Assembly (NCBI GenBank): GCA_050173345.1
Contig: JBFXKW010000002.1
Coordinates: 1 to 64,000, forward strand
Length of the DNA stretch: 64,000 nt
Direction: 5' to 3'
DNA from: SHWC01 sp050173345
GTDB taxonomy: Bacteria; Pseudomonadota; Alphaproteobacteria; UBA828
Shown piece by piece: positions 51,892 through 60,765 of the stretch (position 1 is the first letter of the stretch; each line of letters starts with the position of its first letter). Below the pieces are notes generated by a model. It worked only from the letters and a program-made list of their open reading frames with translations, ran no database searches and was not told the origin of the DNA. The position numbers and the translations under genes were made by a program.

Positions 51892-54800
51892 TCAGGGCGC
51901 GCCCGAGGTTTCGGCGGAACGCACCGCCGTGTCTGGCCGGCGGCGGGAGACCCAGCCGCGCAGCACGACGTAGAACACCGGCGTGAAGATCAGCCCGAAG
52001 GCGGTGACGCCGAGCATGCCGAAGAAGACGGCGGTGCCGAGGAGCTGGCGCATCTCTGCGCCGGCGCCGGACGCGATGGCGAGCGGCACCACGCCGAGGA
52101 TGAAAGCGAGCGAGGTCATCAGGATCGGACGCAGGCGGATGCGCGCCGCCTTGACCGCGGCGTCGAACCGGCTCGCGCCATTGGCCTCCTCCTGGCGCGC
52201 GAATTCGACGATCAGGATCGCGTTCTTGGCGGCCAGGCCGATCAGCACGATGAAGCCGATCTGCGCCAGGATGTCGACGCTCATGCCGCGCAGGAGAAGG
52301 CCGCTGACGCCGGCGAGCAGGCACATCGGCACGATCAGGATGACCGAGAGCGGCAAGGCCCAGCTCTCATACTGCGCCGCCAGCACCAGGAACACGAAGA
52401 TGACCGAGGCGAGGAACACGTAGATGCCGGTATCGCCGACGAGCTTCTCCTGATAGGCAAGCTCGGTCCACTCGAAGCCGAAGCCCTCGGGCAGGCGCTC
52501 GTTGGCAAGCCGCTCCATCGCGGCGAGCGCCTCGCCGGTCGAGTAGCCGGGCGCCACGCTGCCCTGCACCTCGGCTGCCGGGTACAGGTTGTAGCGCGGC
52601 ACGCGATACGGCCCCGTGATGTCATTGAAATTGGCGACCGCGCCGATCGGCACCATCTGGCCTTCCTCGTTGCGGGTCTTCAGGTTGGCGATGTCGCTGA
52701 CATCCCGCCGGAAGGCGCTGTCGGCCTGCGCCGTGACCCTGTAGGTGCGGTCGAGGAAATTGAACTCGTTGACGAACTCGGAGCCGAGATAAACCTCGAG
52801 GGTCCTGAAGACCTGCTCGGCCGATATCCCGAGCATCTCGGCCTTCACCCGGTCGATATCGGCATAGAGCTTGGGCGTCTGCGTGTTGAACAGGGAGAAC
52901 ACCCCGACGAGCCCGGGCGTCTGGTTGGCGGCGGCGACAAGATCCTGCGCCGCCGCCTCGAGCGCCTGCGGCCCGTGGCCCTGGCGGTCCTGCACCATCA
53001 TCTTGAAGCCGCCGGCGGTGCCGATGCCGCGCACCGGCGGCGGCGCGATGACGATGATGAACGCTTCCTGGATCGTGCTGAGCCGCGCGTTGAGGTCGGC
53101 GCGGATGCGCTCGCCGGTCAGGCCGGTGGCAACCCGCTCCTCGAACGGCGCGAGGCCGGCGAAGACGGCGCCCGCGTTCGACGCGTTGGTGAAGGTCGCG
53201 CCGTCGAAGCCGGCGAACGGCACCGCGCGCGTCACGCCGTCGGTTTCCAGGATGATCCTGGTCGCGCGGCGGACGACCTCGTCGGTGCGCGCCAGCGAGG
53301 CGCCCGGCGGCAACTGCACCACGGTGATCAGGTAGCCCTGGTCCTGCTCCGGGATGAAGCCGGTCGGCGCGCGGCCGAACTGCCAGGTGGTCAGGCCGAT
53401 CAGCGCGGCATAGACCACGAGCACGAGCGCCGAGCGGCGCACCAGGCCCGTGGCCAGCCCGCCATAGCCGAGCGAGAAGCGCTCGAACAGCCGGTTGAAG
53501 CCACGGAAGAAGGCGTGCACCGGCCGCAGCAGGATGAAGTCGCGGCGCGCATGGGCTTCGTGCGGCCTGAACAACAGTGCACATAGCGCCGGGCTCAGGG
53601 TGAGCGACACGAAGCACGAGATCACCGTGGCGGTCGCGATGGTGACCGCGAACTGGCGGAAGAACTGGCCCGAGATGCCGCTGATGAAGACCGCTGGGAC
53701 GAACACGGCGACCAGGACCAGTGCGATCGCGATCAGCGCGCCGCCGACCTCGTCCATGGTCCTGTGCGCCGCCTCGCGCGGCGTCATGCCGGCGCGGATG
53801 TTCCGCTCGACGTTCTCTACCACCACGATCGCGTCGTCGACCACGATGCCGACGGCAAGCACCAGGCCGAACAACGACAGGCTGTTGAGCGAGAAGCCGA
53901 ATGCCTCCAGCACCGCGAAAGTGCCGATCAGCGAGATCGGGATCGCCACGATCGGGATGATCGAGGCGCGCCAGGTCTGCAGGAACAGGATCACCACGAT
54001 GATGACGAGGCCGACAGCCTCGAAGATCGTCTTGATGACCTCGTCGACGGACTGGGCGATGAACTCGGTCGGGTTGTAGACGATCCTGTAGTCGATCCCG
54101 GGCGGGAAGGATTGCGACAGCTCGGCCATGGTCGCCTGAAGGCGCTCCGCGGTCTCGAGCGCGTTCGATCCCGGAAGCTGGAAGGCCAGCATCGGCACCG
54201 CTTGCAGCTCGTTCAGATAGCCGTTGGCGTTGTAGTCCTGCGCGCCGAGCTCGATGCGCGCGATGTCGCGCAGCCGGGTGACGCGCCCGGCGGCATCGGT
54301 CTTGACCACGATGTTGCCGAACTGCCGCGTATCGGTCAGCCGGCCCAGCGTCTCGATGCCGATCTGGAAAGCTCCCTGCTCGGCCATCGGCGGCTGGCCG
54401 AGAACGCCGGAGGCGACCTGAATGTTCTGGGCGCGCAGCGCGCCAACGATCTCCTCGGCCGTCAGGTCACGCGCCGCCGCCTTGTCCGGGTCGAGCCAGA
54501 TTCGCATGGCGTAGTCGCGCGCGCCGAACACGCGCACGTCGCCGACGCCCTCGACCCGCTTCAATACATCGAGCACCCTCAGCGTGGCGTAGTTCGAGAT
54601 GTAGAGCTGATCGCGCGAGCCGTCAGGCGAGAGCATGTGGATGACCATCAGCATGTCGGGCGAGCTCTTGTTGACGGTCACTCCGATGCGCTGGACCTGC
54701 TCGGGCAGGCGGGGCAAGGCAACGGCAACGCGGTTCTGGACCAGCACCTGCGCCGTATCCAGATCGGTCCCGAGCGCAAACGTCACGCTGATGACCAGGC

Positions 54801-55065
54801 CGCCGTCGCCCGTTGCCTGCGAGGACATGTAGAGCATGTTCTCGACGCCGTTGACCTCCTGCTCGATCGGCGTCGCGATCGTCTCGCTCACCACCTCGGC
54901 CGAGGCGCCGGGATAGCTGGTGCGTATCTCGATGGTCGGCGGGGCGATCTCTGGATACTGCGCCGTCGGCAGCGCAAAGTAGGCGATGCCGCCGATCAGG
55001 ATGATGAAGACCGAGAGGACGGTCGCGAAGATTGGCCGGTCGATGAAGAAGTGCGAGAGCTTCAC
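51892..55065 (-). CDS. RND multidrug efflux pump, inner-membrane transporter (AcrB/MexB type)
   Basis: A 1057-residue HAE1-type RND protein with the standard start KLSHFFIDRPIFATVLSVFI. The proton-relay Asp pair is in helix 4 (GIVVDDAIVVVENVERN). The porter domain has YPEIAPPTIEIRTSYPGASAE, and the second half shows the internal repeat (FIPEQDQGYLITVVQLPPGAS). It exports hydrophobic and amphiphilic compounds from the periplasm together with the adaptor encoded 15 bases upstream and an outer-membrane channel not found here. The start is a GTG (55065). Confidence 0.9.
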   Translation of the reverse strand: MKLSHFFIDRPIFATVLSVFIILIGGIAYFALPTAQYPEIAPPTIEIRTSYPGASAEVVSETIATPIEQEVNGVENMLYMSSQATGDGGLVISVTFALGTDLDTAQVLVQNRVAVALPRLPEQVQRIGVTVNKSSPDMLMVIHMLSPDGSRDQLYISNYATLRVLDVLKRVEGVGDVRVFGARDYAMRIWLDPDKAAARDLTAEEIVGALRAQNIQVASGVLGQPPMAEQGAFQIGIETLGRLTDTRQFGNIVVKTDAAGRVTRLRDIARIELGAQDYNANGYLNELQAVPMLAFQLPGSNALETAERLQATMAELSQSFPPGIDYRIVYNPTEFIAQSVDEVIKTIFEAVGLVIIVVILFLQTWRASIIPIVAIPISLIGTFAVLEAFGFSLNSLSLFGLVLAVGIVVDDAIVVVENVERNIRAGMTPREAAHRTMDEVGGALIAIALVLVAVFVPAVFISGISGQFFRQFAVTIATATVISCFVSLTLSPALCALLFRPHEAHARRDFILLRPVHAFFRGFNRLFERFSLGYGGLATGLVRRSALVLVVYAALIGLTTWQFGRAPTGFIPEQDQGYLITVVQLPPGASLARTDEVVRRATRIILETDGVTRAVPFAGFDGATFTNASNAGAVFAGLAPFEERVATGLTGERIRADLNARLSTIQEAFIIVIAPPPVRGIGTAGGFKMMVQDRQGHGPQALEAAAQDLVAAANQTPGLVGVFSLFNTQTPKLYADIDRVKAEMLGISAEQVFRTLEVYLGSEFVNEFNFLDRTYRVTAQADSAFRRDVSDIANLKTRNEEGQMVPIGAVANFNDITGPYRVPRYNLYPAAEVQGSVAPGYSTGEALAAMERLANERLPEGFGFEWTELAYQEKLVGDTGIYVFLASVIFVFLVLAAQYESWALPLSVILIVPMCLLAGVSGLLLRGMSVDILAQIGFIVLIGLAAKNAILIVEFARQEEANGASRFDAAVKAARIRLRPILMTSLAFILGVVPLAIASGAGAEMRQLLGTAVFFGMLGVTAFGLIFTPVFYVVLRGWVSRRRPDTAVRSAETSGAP

Positions 55066-55080
55066 GTTGATATCGCCGGC

Positions 55081-56337
55081 TCAGTTGGCTTGCGGGTCGA
55101 TCTCGATGCTGCCGGATTGCGGCGTCACCTTGGCGCCCGGCCGGGCGCGCATCAGGCCTTTGATGATGATGAGGTCGCTCGGCTCGAGCCCGGCCCGGAT
55201 GATGCGCAGGTTCTTATAGCGCGGCCCGGGGCGCACGAGCCTCGGCTCGACGATGCCGCCATCCTTCACCACCATGACCAGCTTGTTCGACTGGTCGGTC
55301 ACCACCGCTTCATCGGGCACGAGGATTGCCCGATACGGCTCCGATCCCGGGATGCGGAGACGGCCGAACTGGCCCGGCGTGAACAGGAGGGACGGGTTGG
55401 CGAACACGGCCCGCGCGCGGATGGTGCCGGAGCCGCGATCGACCTGGTTGTCGACGAAATCCATGCGGCCGAGATGCGGCCAGTCCTGCTCGTCCGCCAA
55501 GCGCAGCGAGACCGGCACCGACTCGTCCCGTGTCGATCGCAACCTGCCCTGCTCGGCGGCGCGCTGATAGGCGAGGTAATCGGCTTCGCTGAGATCGAAT
55601 TCGACATAGATCGGGTCGAGCGACACGATCGTGGTGAGCAGGGTGGACGATCCGCTCTCGCCGCCGCTGACCAGATTGCCGACGCTTACCCGGTGGCTGC
55701 TGATGCGCCCGGAGACCGGCGCGGTGATGCGCGTGAACTCGAGGTTGAGCTCCGCCGCGCGCACCGCCGCCTGGGCCGCGCCGAGCGAGGCGCTGGCCAC
55801 CTGCAGTTCTGCAACCCGCTCATCATGCCGGCTGCGCGCCTCGAAATCCTTCTTGAGCAGCTGGGCCGAGCGCTCCTCCTGCCGCTTCGCCAGCTCCACC
55901 TGCGCGGTGGCCTCCGCTAGCTGGGCACGCGCCGAAGCGAGGGTGGCCTCGTAGGGGCGCGGATCGATCACGAAGAGAAGATCGCCCTGTTTGACGATCT
56001 GGCCGTCCTCGAAATGAATCTCGGTGAGATAGCCGCTGACACGGGCGCGCAGCTCGACATAGTCGACCGCGGCGAACTGGCCGGTGAACTCGTCCCATTC
56101 AGTGATCTCGTGATATAACGGCGCACTTACCGTGACAGCCGGCGGCGGCGGTGCGACCGGCGCCGCATCGCTCGTCGTGGCGGGCGAATAGTAGAAGTAG
56201 CCGGCCACGGCGGCGGCGGCCACGACGATGATACCGATCGCACTCAGCAGCTTGCGGCTCGGCTTCTTGCGCGAGCCGGCATGTGGCGCCGGCGGCGCAG
56301 CGCCATGATCATCACGCCTTGATTCCGGTTCTGACAT
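55081..56337 (-). CDS. RND efflux periplasmic adaptor (AcrA/MexA type)
   Basis: A 418-residue membrane-fusion protein. It has an N-terminal anchor helix at about 28-48 (LLSAIGIIVVAAAAVAGYFYY), a lipoyl domain (ELRARVSGYLTEIHFEDGQIVKQGDLLFVID) and an alpha-hairpin (ARAQLAEATAQVELAKRQEERSAQLL). The beta-barrel segment VFANPSLLFTPGQFGRLRIPG is also present. There is no lipobox, so it is held by the uncleaved helix. It is first in the operon with the RND pump. A 12-base palindrome stands in its leader. Confidence 0.9.
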   Translation of the reverse strand: MSEPESRRDDHGAAPPAPHAGSRKKPSRKLLSAIGIIVVAAAAVAGYFYYSPATTSDAAPVAPPPPAVTVSAPLYHEITEWDEFTGQFAAVDYVELRARVSGYLTEIHFEDGQIVKQGDLLFVIDPRPYEATLASARAQLAEATAQVELAKRQEERSAQLLKKDFEARSRHDERVAELQVASASLGAAQAAVRAAELNLEFTRITAPVSGRISSHRVSVGNLVSGGESGSSTLLTTIVSLDPIYVEFDLSEADYLAYQRAAEQGRLRSTRDESVPVSLRLADEQDWPHLGRMDFVDNQVDRGSGTIRARAVFANPSLLFTPGQFGRLRIPGSEPYRAILVPDEAVVTDQSNKLVMVVKDGGIVEPRLVRPGPRYKNLRIIRAGLEPSDLIIIKGLMRARPGAKVTPQSGSIEIDPQAN

Positions 56338-56654
56338 TGAATGCTCACGTCAAGCTTGACACTTGAATGACATTCGGAACGCCGGCGGGACCGCGCCGAA
56401 CCAGCGGCGTCTCGCGTGCAACGGCTACGAAGAACAGGCCTGAGTAGGCTATCTAGATTGCTCGTATTCGAAGTCCATATGGCTGCTCCGCTTTCGTACA
56501 GGCGCCTCGACGTCTACCTGAAACCCGGCTTTGTTCATGATTCGTTGCAACGCCGGCATGACGACACTCGCCATCGCTGGGAGGCAGCACCGACGATCGA
56601 AGTTGATAAGCTTTCCCTCTTAAGCACCAACCTGCCTCGCAGAGGATGACCGCC
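56338..56654. other. Divergent intergenic region between the RND operon and osmC-like gene
   Basis: A 317-base gap without a credible gene. It holds the palindrome at 56349-56360 and AT-rich patches at 56445-56470 and 56598-56625 (GTTGATAAGCTTTCCCTCTTAAG), the latter a possible promoter for the plus-strand gene. No regulator gene accompanies the pump. Confidence 0.45.
56349..56360. promoter_or_regulatory. 12-base perfect palindrome in the RND operon leader
   Basis: GTCAAGCTTGAC is self-complementary over all 12 bases and begins 11 bases upstream of the adaptor start codon (56337). The neighbouring bases (TTGACACTTGAATGAC) repeat half-sites of the same sequence. This suits a TetR-type repressor of an efflux operon; the regulator gene must be elsewhere. 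Confidence 0.4.
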
Positions 56655-57149
56655 ATGACGGAGATCATGACGCCAGGCCGCGCCCTCACCGCCCGGGAGG
56701 CCGAACTCCAGCGCTCGGTGCCGCCCGGCGGCGTCATCGTCGTCAGCACCAGCGAAGGGCGGTTCGAGCAACGCCTGCTCGACGGCCGCCATGCGCTGCT
56801 CGCCGACGAGCCGGCGGCTGCCGGCGGCGGCGATGCCGGGCCTGGCCCCTATGAGCTGCTGCTGATGGCGCTCGGCGCCTGCAAGTCGATGACGATGCGG
56901 ATGTACGCAGCGCGCAAGCAATGGCCCCTGGAGCAGGCGGTGGTGCGTCTCGAGCACGCCAAGGTGCATGCCGAGGATTGCGCGGACTGTGAGAAAGGCG
57001 CGCACCTGGACCGGATCACCTGCACGATCGAGCTGGTCGGCGAACTGGACGACGCCCAGCGCGCCCGCCTGATCGAGATCGCGGGGAAGTGCCCGGTGCA
57101 CCGGACGCTCACCTCGAAGATCGAAATCCGCACCCAGCTCGCCGGGTGA
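56655..57149 (+). CDS. OsmC family peroxiredoxin-like protein
   Basis: A 164-residue OsmC/Ohr-fold protein. Both catalytic Cys are present in LGACKSMTMRMYA and GKCPVHRTL, so thiol-dependent peroxide reduction is plausible. The first 30 residues and a DCADCEK insert with two more Cys are variations on the family. ATG 56655 has AGAGG at a usable distance, while the ATG at 56646 directly abuts that sequence. The gene is convergent with the transporter operon (12-base gap). Confidence 0.85.
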   Translation: MTEIMTPGRALTAREAELQRSVPPGGVIVVSTSEGRFEQRLLDGRHALLADEPAAAGGGDAGPGPYELLLMALGACKSMTMRMYAARKQWPLEQAVVRLEHAKVHAEDCADCEKGAHLDRITCTIELVGELDDAQRARLIEIAGKCPVHRTLTSKIEIRTQLAG

Positions 57150-57161
57150 AAAGCGGACGGC

Positions 57162-57902
57162 TCAGATCGCCAAATAGCGGCGCGCCACCTCGGGGTCGGC
57201 GAGATCGCGCGGCGCGATCTCGGCCACGATCACGCCCTTGTCGATGACGATGCAGCGGTCCGCCGTCGCCTCGATCAGGTCGAGATTCTGCTCGACGATG
57301 ACGACCGTGAGCCGCTCCTCGTCGCGCAGGCGCCGGATGATGCGGCCGATCGCCTGCACGATATTGGGCTGGATACCCTCCGAGGGCTCGTCGAGCAGGA
57401 TCAGCTCCGGATGGCCGACCAGGATGCGCCCGATCGAAAGCTGCTGCTGCTCGCCGCCCGAGAGCGAGCCCGCCTTCTGGCCGAGCCGCTCCTTCAGGAT
57501 CGGAAAGAACTGGAAGACCCGCTCATAGTTGGAGGCGGCCTTCTGCCCGCCCACGCGCTCGCCCATCAACAGATTATCGGCCACGCTCATGCGCGCGAAG
57601 ATGCCGCGGCCCTGCGGCACGTAGCCGATGCCGAGGCGCGCCCGCCGCGACGGCGGCAAGTCCGAAATCTCCCGGCCCTTGAAGGCGAGGCGCCCGCTCA
57701 TCGGTGGAATCGCGCCGACCAGCGTCTTGAGGAACGTGGTCTTGCCAACGCCGTTGCGGCCGATCACGGCGAGAATCTCGCCGTCCCTGACCTCGAGCGA
57801 GACGCCCTGGATGATGCGCACCCGGCCGTAGCCGGAATGGAGCTCGCTCACCGAGAGCAGAGGCTCGGCCGGTGCGGCGGCCTGCGTGCCCGCGACCGCC
57901 AT
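57162..57902 (-). CDS. Branched-chain/urea-type ABC transporter ATPase (LivF/UrtE-like)
   Basis: A 246-residue ATPase with Walker A GRNGVGKTT, Q-loop YVPQGRGIF, signature LSGGEQQQ, Walker B LILLDEP and switch His replaced in the usual LivF manner (VEQNLDL). The sequence EPSEGIQPNIVQAIG after Walker B is typical of the urea/amide branch (UrtE). The start codon shares one base with the LivG-like stop. It is the last gene of the operon. Confidence 0.9.
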   Translation of the reverse strand: MAVAGTQAAAPAEPLLSVSELHSGYGRVRIIQGVSLEVRDGEILAVIGRNGVGKTTFLKTLVGAIPPMSGRLAFKGREISDLPPSRRARLGIGYVPQGRGIFARMSVADNLLMGERVGGQKAASNYERVFQFFPILKERLGQKAGSLSGGEQQQLSIGRILVGHPELILLDEPSEGIQPNIVQAIGRIIRRLRDEERLTVVIVEQNLDLIEATADRCIVIDKGVIVAEIAPRDLADPEVARRYLAI

Positions 57903-58627
57903 CACAGCGTCCCCAGATAGATGCGCTGCACCTCGACGTTCGCCTCGATCTCCTTGAAGCGGCCCTTGGCGAACAGCGCGCCATAGTGCAGCACGGAGGT
58001 CATCGAATCGAGGTCGCGGATGAAGCCCATGTCGTGCTCGATCACGATGATCGAGGTGCCCTGCTGGTTGAGCCGGCGGATGATGCGCGCGGTCGCCGCC
58101 GTCTCGTCGGGCGACATGCCGGCGGTCGGCTCGTCGAGCAGCAGGACCTCGGGTTCCGCCGCGACCGCCATGGCGATGGCGAGCCATTGCTGCTGGCCGT
58201 GCGACAGGTCGCGCACATAGATCTCGGCGGTCCCGGCAAGATGCACATCGTCGAGCAGGCGCGCCACCACGGCGGGAATCTCGCGGGCGCGGTGGTGGCG
58301 GCGCAGCGGGATGAACAGGTTGTGGTAGACAGGCAGGTCCTGATAGACCCGCATGTTCTGGAACTTGACCGTGATGCCGAGGCGCGCGCGCTCGTGCGCC
58401 TGGAGCCGCGTGATGTCGCGCCCCTTGAAATAGATCCGCCCGTCGCTCGGCCGCTCGATCCCCATGAGCAGCTTGAAGAAGGTGCTCTTGCCGGCGCCGT
58501 TCGGCCCGATGATGCAATGCAGCTCGCCGGGCCGAAGCGAGAAGTCGACGCCCTGGAGCGCCGCGACGCCGCCATAGACCTTGGCAAGGCCCCGGGTCTC
58601 GAGGATCGCTTCGGCCGCGCCGGTCAT
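57902..58627 (-). CDS. Branched-chain/urea-type ABC transporter ATPase (LivG/UrtD-like)
   Basis: A 241-residue ATPase with Walker A GPNGAGKST, the signature in UrtD-like form (LSHGQQQWLAIAMAVA), Walker B VLLLDEPTAGMSP and switch His IEHDMGF. The LSHGQ variant separates the urea/amide branch from amino acid LivG, supporting urea or a short amide as ligand. It overlaps the LivM stop by 4 bases (ATGA). Confidence 0.9.
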   Translation of the reverse strand: MTGAAEAILETRGLAKVYGGVAALQGVDFSLRPGELHCIIGPNGAGKSTFFKLLMGIERPSDGRIYFKGRDITRLQAHERARLGITVKFQNMRVYQDLPVYHNLFIPLRRHHRAREIPAVVARLLDDVHLAGTAEIYVRDLSHGQQQWLAIAMAVAAEPEVLLLDEPTAGMSPDETAATARIIRRLNQQGTSIIVIEHDMGFIRDLDSMTSVLHYGALFAKGRFKEIEANVEVQRIYLGTL

Positions 58628-59739
58628 CGCTGCTCCGGCGCCGCGGCCCCGGCGCGTGCCGCTCGCCCGAACAGGCGACCCAGGCGGTCTCCCAGGCTGA
58701 CGAAGATGCCTTCCGGCGCAAGCAGCATGACGCCGACCAGCAGCGCGCCCATGACCAGGAGGGCGAACTCGCCCTCGGAGGCGAGTCTCAAAGAGATCCA
58801 GTTGAGCACGAGCGCGCCCAAGAGGGCGGCGAGCAGGTCGCGTCTTCCGCCGACCGCGACCCAGATGACGACCAGGATGTTCTGGGCGACGCCGAAGCCG
58901 TCCGGGTGGATGTAGGTGCCCCAGGCGGTGTAGAGCACGCCGGAGAGCCCGGCCACCGCTGCCGCGATGCAGAACACCGAAAGCTGGATCAGCCGCACGT
59001 CGTAGCCGAAGGTCTCGGTGCGCTCGATCTCCTCGCGGCAGCCGACGAGCAGGAAGCCATAGGTCGAGTTGACCAGGCAGCGCAGGCCGAGATAGACCGC
59101 GACCACGATGCCGAGCACCAGATGGTAGAACGCGACGCTGCGGCCGTCGAACTCGGCGACCGCATCGCCGAAGCCGAAGATCAGGCTGGGCAGCAGCGGA
59201 TCGTCCGGCGATTTGGGGCGGAGCCCGTTCATGCCGCCGAGATAGGCGGCGCCGATGGTGTAGCTCGGGTCCGCGGTCTGGCGCAGGAAGGTGCCGATCA
59301 CCAGCGAGATGACCAGCATCAGGATCGCGATATAGACGCCGCGCAGGCGCGCATAGAACAGGATCGCGCCGATCAGCGCCGCGAACATGGCGGGTACCAT
59401 GATGCCGGCGATGAACGCGACGTCGGTGTTGCCGTGCGCCTTGAGCAGGTTCATGGCGACGATGCCGTAGGCATAGCCGCCGATGCCGAAGAACGCGGCC
59501 TGGCCGAGGCTCAGGATTCCGCAATAGCCCCAGATCAAGGCGAGGCTCAAGGCCAGGAGGCCGGAGATCAGGAAGTTCGAGAAATTGATGACGTCGTAAC
59601 GCGACAGGAAGCTCGGCGCCACCGCGAGCAGCGCGACGACGGCGACGAAGCAGAGCCAGAACGGCGCGCCGCGGCCGAGCGTCTGCGGGCCGTTGAGGGG
59701 CCCGAGCCAGCGGTCGAGCCGCGATGAGCCGCTAAGCAT
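58624..59739 (-). CDS. Branched-chain/urea-type ABC transporter permease (LivM/UrtC-like)
   Basis: A 371-residue membrane permease with about ten helices, WGYCGILSLGQAAFFGIGGYAYGI (typical first-half motif) and VAVGGRRDLLAALLGALVLN near the end. A loop of about 50 residues with LRPKSPDDPLLPSLIFGFGD is UrtC-like. Its start overlaps the LivH-like gene by 8 bases, so all four downstream genes are translationally linked. Confidence 0.9.
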   Translation of the reverse strand: MLSGSSRLDRWLGPLNGPQTLGRGAPFWLCFVAVVALLAVAPSFLSRYDVINFSNFLISGLLALSLALIWGYCGILSLGQAAFFGIGGYAYGIVAMNLLKAHGNTDVAFIAGIMVPAMFAALIGAILFYARLRGVYIAILMLVISLVIGTFLRQTADPSYTIGAAYLGGMNGLRPKSPDDPLLPSLIFGFGDAVAEFDGRSVAFYHLVLGIVVAVYLGLRCLVNSTYGFLLVGCREEIERTETFGYDVRLIQLSVFCIAAAVAGLSGVLYTAWGTYIHPDGFGVAQNILVVIWVAVGGRRDLLAALLGALVLNWISLRLASEGEFALLVMGALLVGVMLLAPEGIFVSLGDRLGRLFGRAARAGAAAPEQR

Positions 59740-60643
59740 GCGGCACCGGCCTCGCGGCGCGCACCGCCTTCAGCTTGCGCCGCTCCAGATAGTCGGAGAT
59801 GCCGCGCGGCAGCGCGAGCAGGATCAGGAAGGCGGCCGCCATCATCGAGATGTAGCCGACATACTGGTTGAACGCGTTGACCACGACGGTCTGCACGCCG
59901 GCCAGGCTGAGCGCGCTCGCGATCAGCCCGGTGATCGCGTTGGCGCCGCCGCCGATGACGACCGTGATGAAGGCGAGCGGCGTGTAGTTGATGCCGAAGA
60001 AGGGCGAGATCGTCGCGGTCATGGCGAACAGGCCGCCCGCGATGCCGCCGAGCGCCGCGCCGAGACCGAAGGTCAGCGCATAGACGCTGCGCGTGTTGAT
60101 GCCGAGCGCATCCGCCATGGCCGGATCTTCCATGGTGGCGCGCGCCTGGGTGCCGAAGCGGGTGAAGGCGAAGAGCGCCCAGACGCCAGCGATCAGGGCG
60201 AGCGCCGCGCCGAACAGTACCAGGCGATAGATGCCGAAGGTCTGCTCGCTGATCGGGAAGTTGCCGAACGGCGTCGGCATGTTGAGGATCGACGGCCCGA
60301 AGATCAGCAGGAAGCCCTGGCTCAGCATCAGGCTGATACCCCAGGTGACCACCAGCGAGGACAGGAGCTGCTTGTAGAAGAAGCGGATGACCAGGCGCTC
60401 GAGCACGATGCCGACGATGCCTGCGCCGATGCCGGCGAAGATCACCGCGAGCGGCGCCGGCACGCCGGCATAGTAGGAGAAGGTGGTGATGTAGGCGCCG
60501 ATCATCATGAGCTCGCCATGAGCCATGTTGATGACGCCCATCATGCCGAAGATGATGATCAGCCCGCTGGCAGAGAGCAGCAGGAAGCCGACATTGTCGA
60601 AATACTGGTAGACGTAGCCGAAGACGAGCGCAAGCGTATCCAT
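59732..60643 (-). CDS. Branched-chain/urea-type ABC transporter permease (LivH/UrtB-like)
   Basis: A 303-residue permease with eight or so helices. It has GLIIIFGMMGVINMAHGELMMIGAY (LivH hallmark), ATMEDPAMADALGINTRSVYALTFGLGAALGGIAGGLFA and VIGGGANAITGLIASALSLAGVQT. It forms the channel with the LivM-like protein. It lies 122 bases after the binding-protein stop, beyond a GC hairpin. Confidence 0.9.
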   Translation of the reverse strand: MDTLALVFGYVYQYFDNVGFLLLSASGLIIIFGMMGVINMAHGELMMIGAYITTFSYYAGVPAPLAVIFAGIGAGIVGIVLERLVIRFFYKQLLSSLVVTWGISLMLSQGFLLIFGPSILNMPTPFGNFPISEQTFGIYRLVLFGAALALIAGVWALFAFTRFGTQARATMEDPAMADALGINTRSVYALTFGLGAALGGIAGGLFAMTATISPFFGINYTPLAFITVVIGGGANAITGLIASALSLAGVQTVVVNAFNQYVGYISMMAAAFLILLALPRGISDYLERRKLKAVRAARPVPHA

Positions 60644-60725
60644 TCAGGTTCGCCGATCGGTTCTCGCGGTCACTTCGGCCGAGATGATAGGCGTAGGGTC
60701 GGGTCCCGGTGAAGCGGGCTGGCGA

Positions 60726-60752
60726 GCCGGGCGGGCATCACGCCCGCCCGGC
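60726..60752. repeat. Perfect 11-bp GC hairpin between binding protein and permease genes
   Basis: GCCGGGCGGGC (60726-60736) and GCCCGCCCGGC (60742-60752) are fully complementary around the 5-base loop ATCAC. It lies 13 bases after the binding-protein stop (60766) on the minus strand. No U-rich tail follows, so a 3'-stabilising or attenuating role is likelier than termination. Confidence 0.65.
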
Positions 60753-60765
60753 CGCGCCGCGCGAA

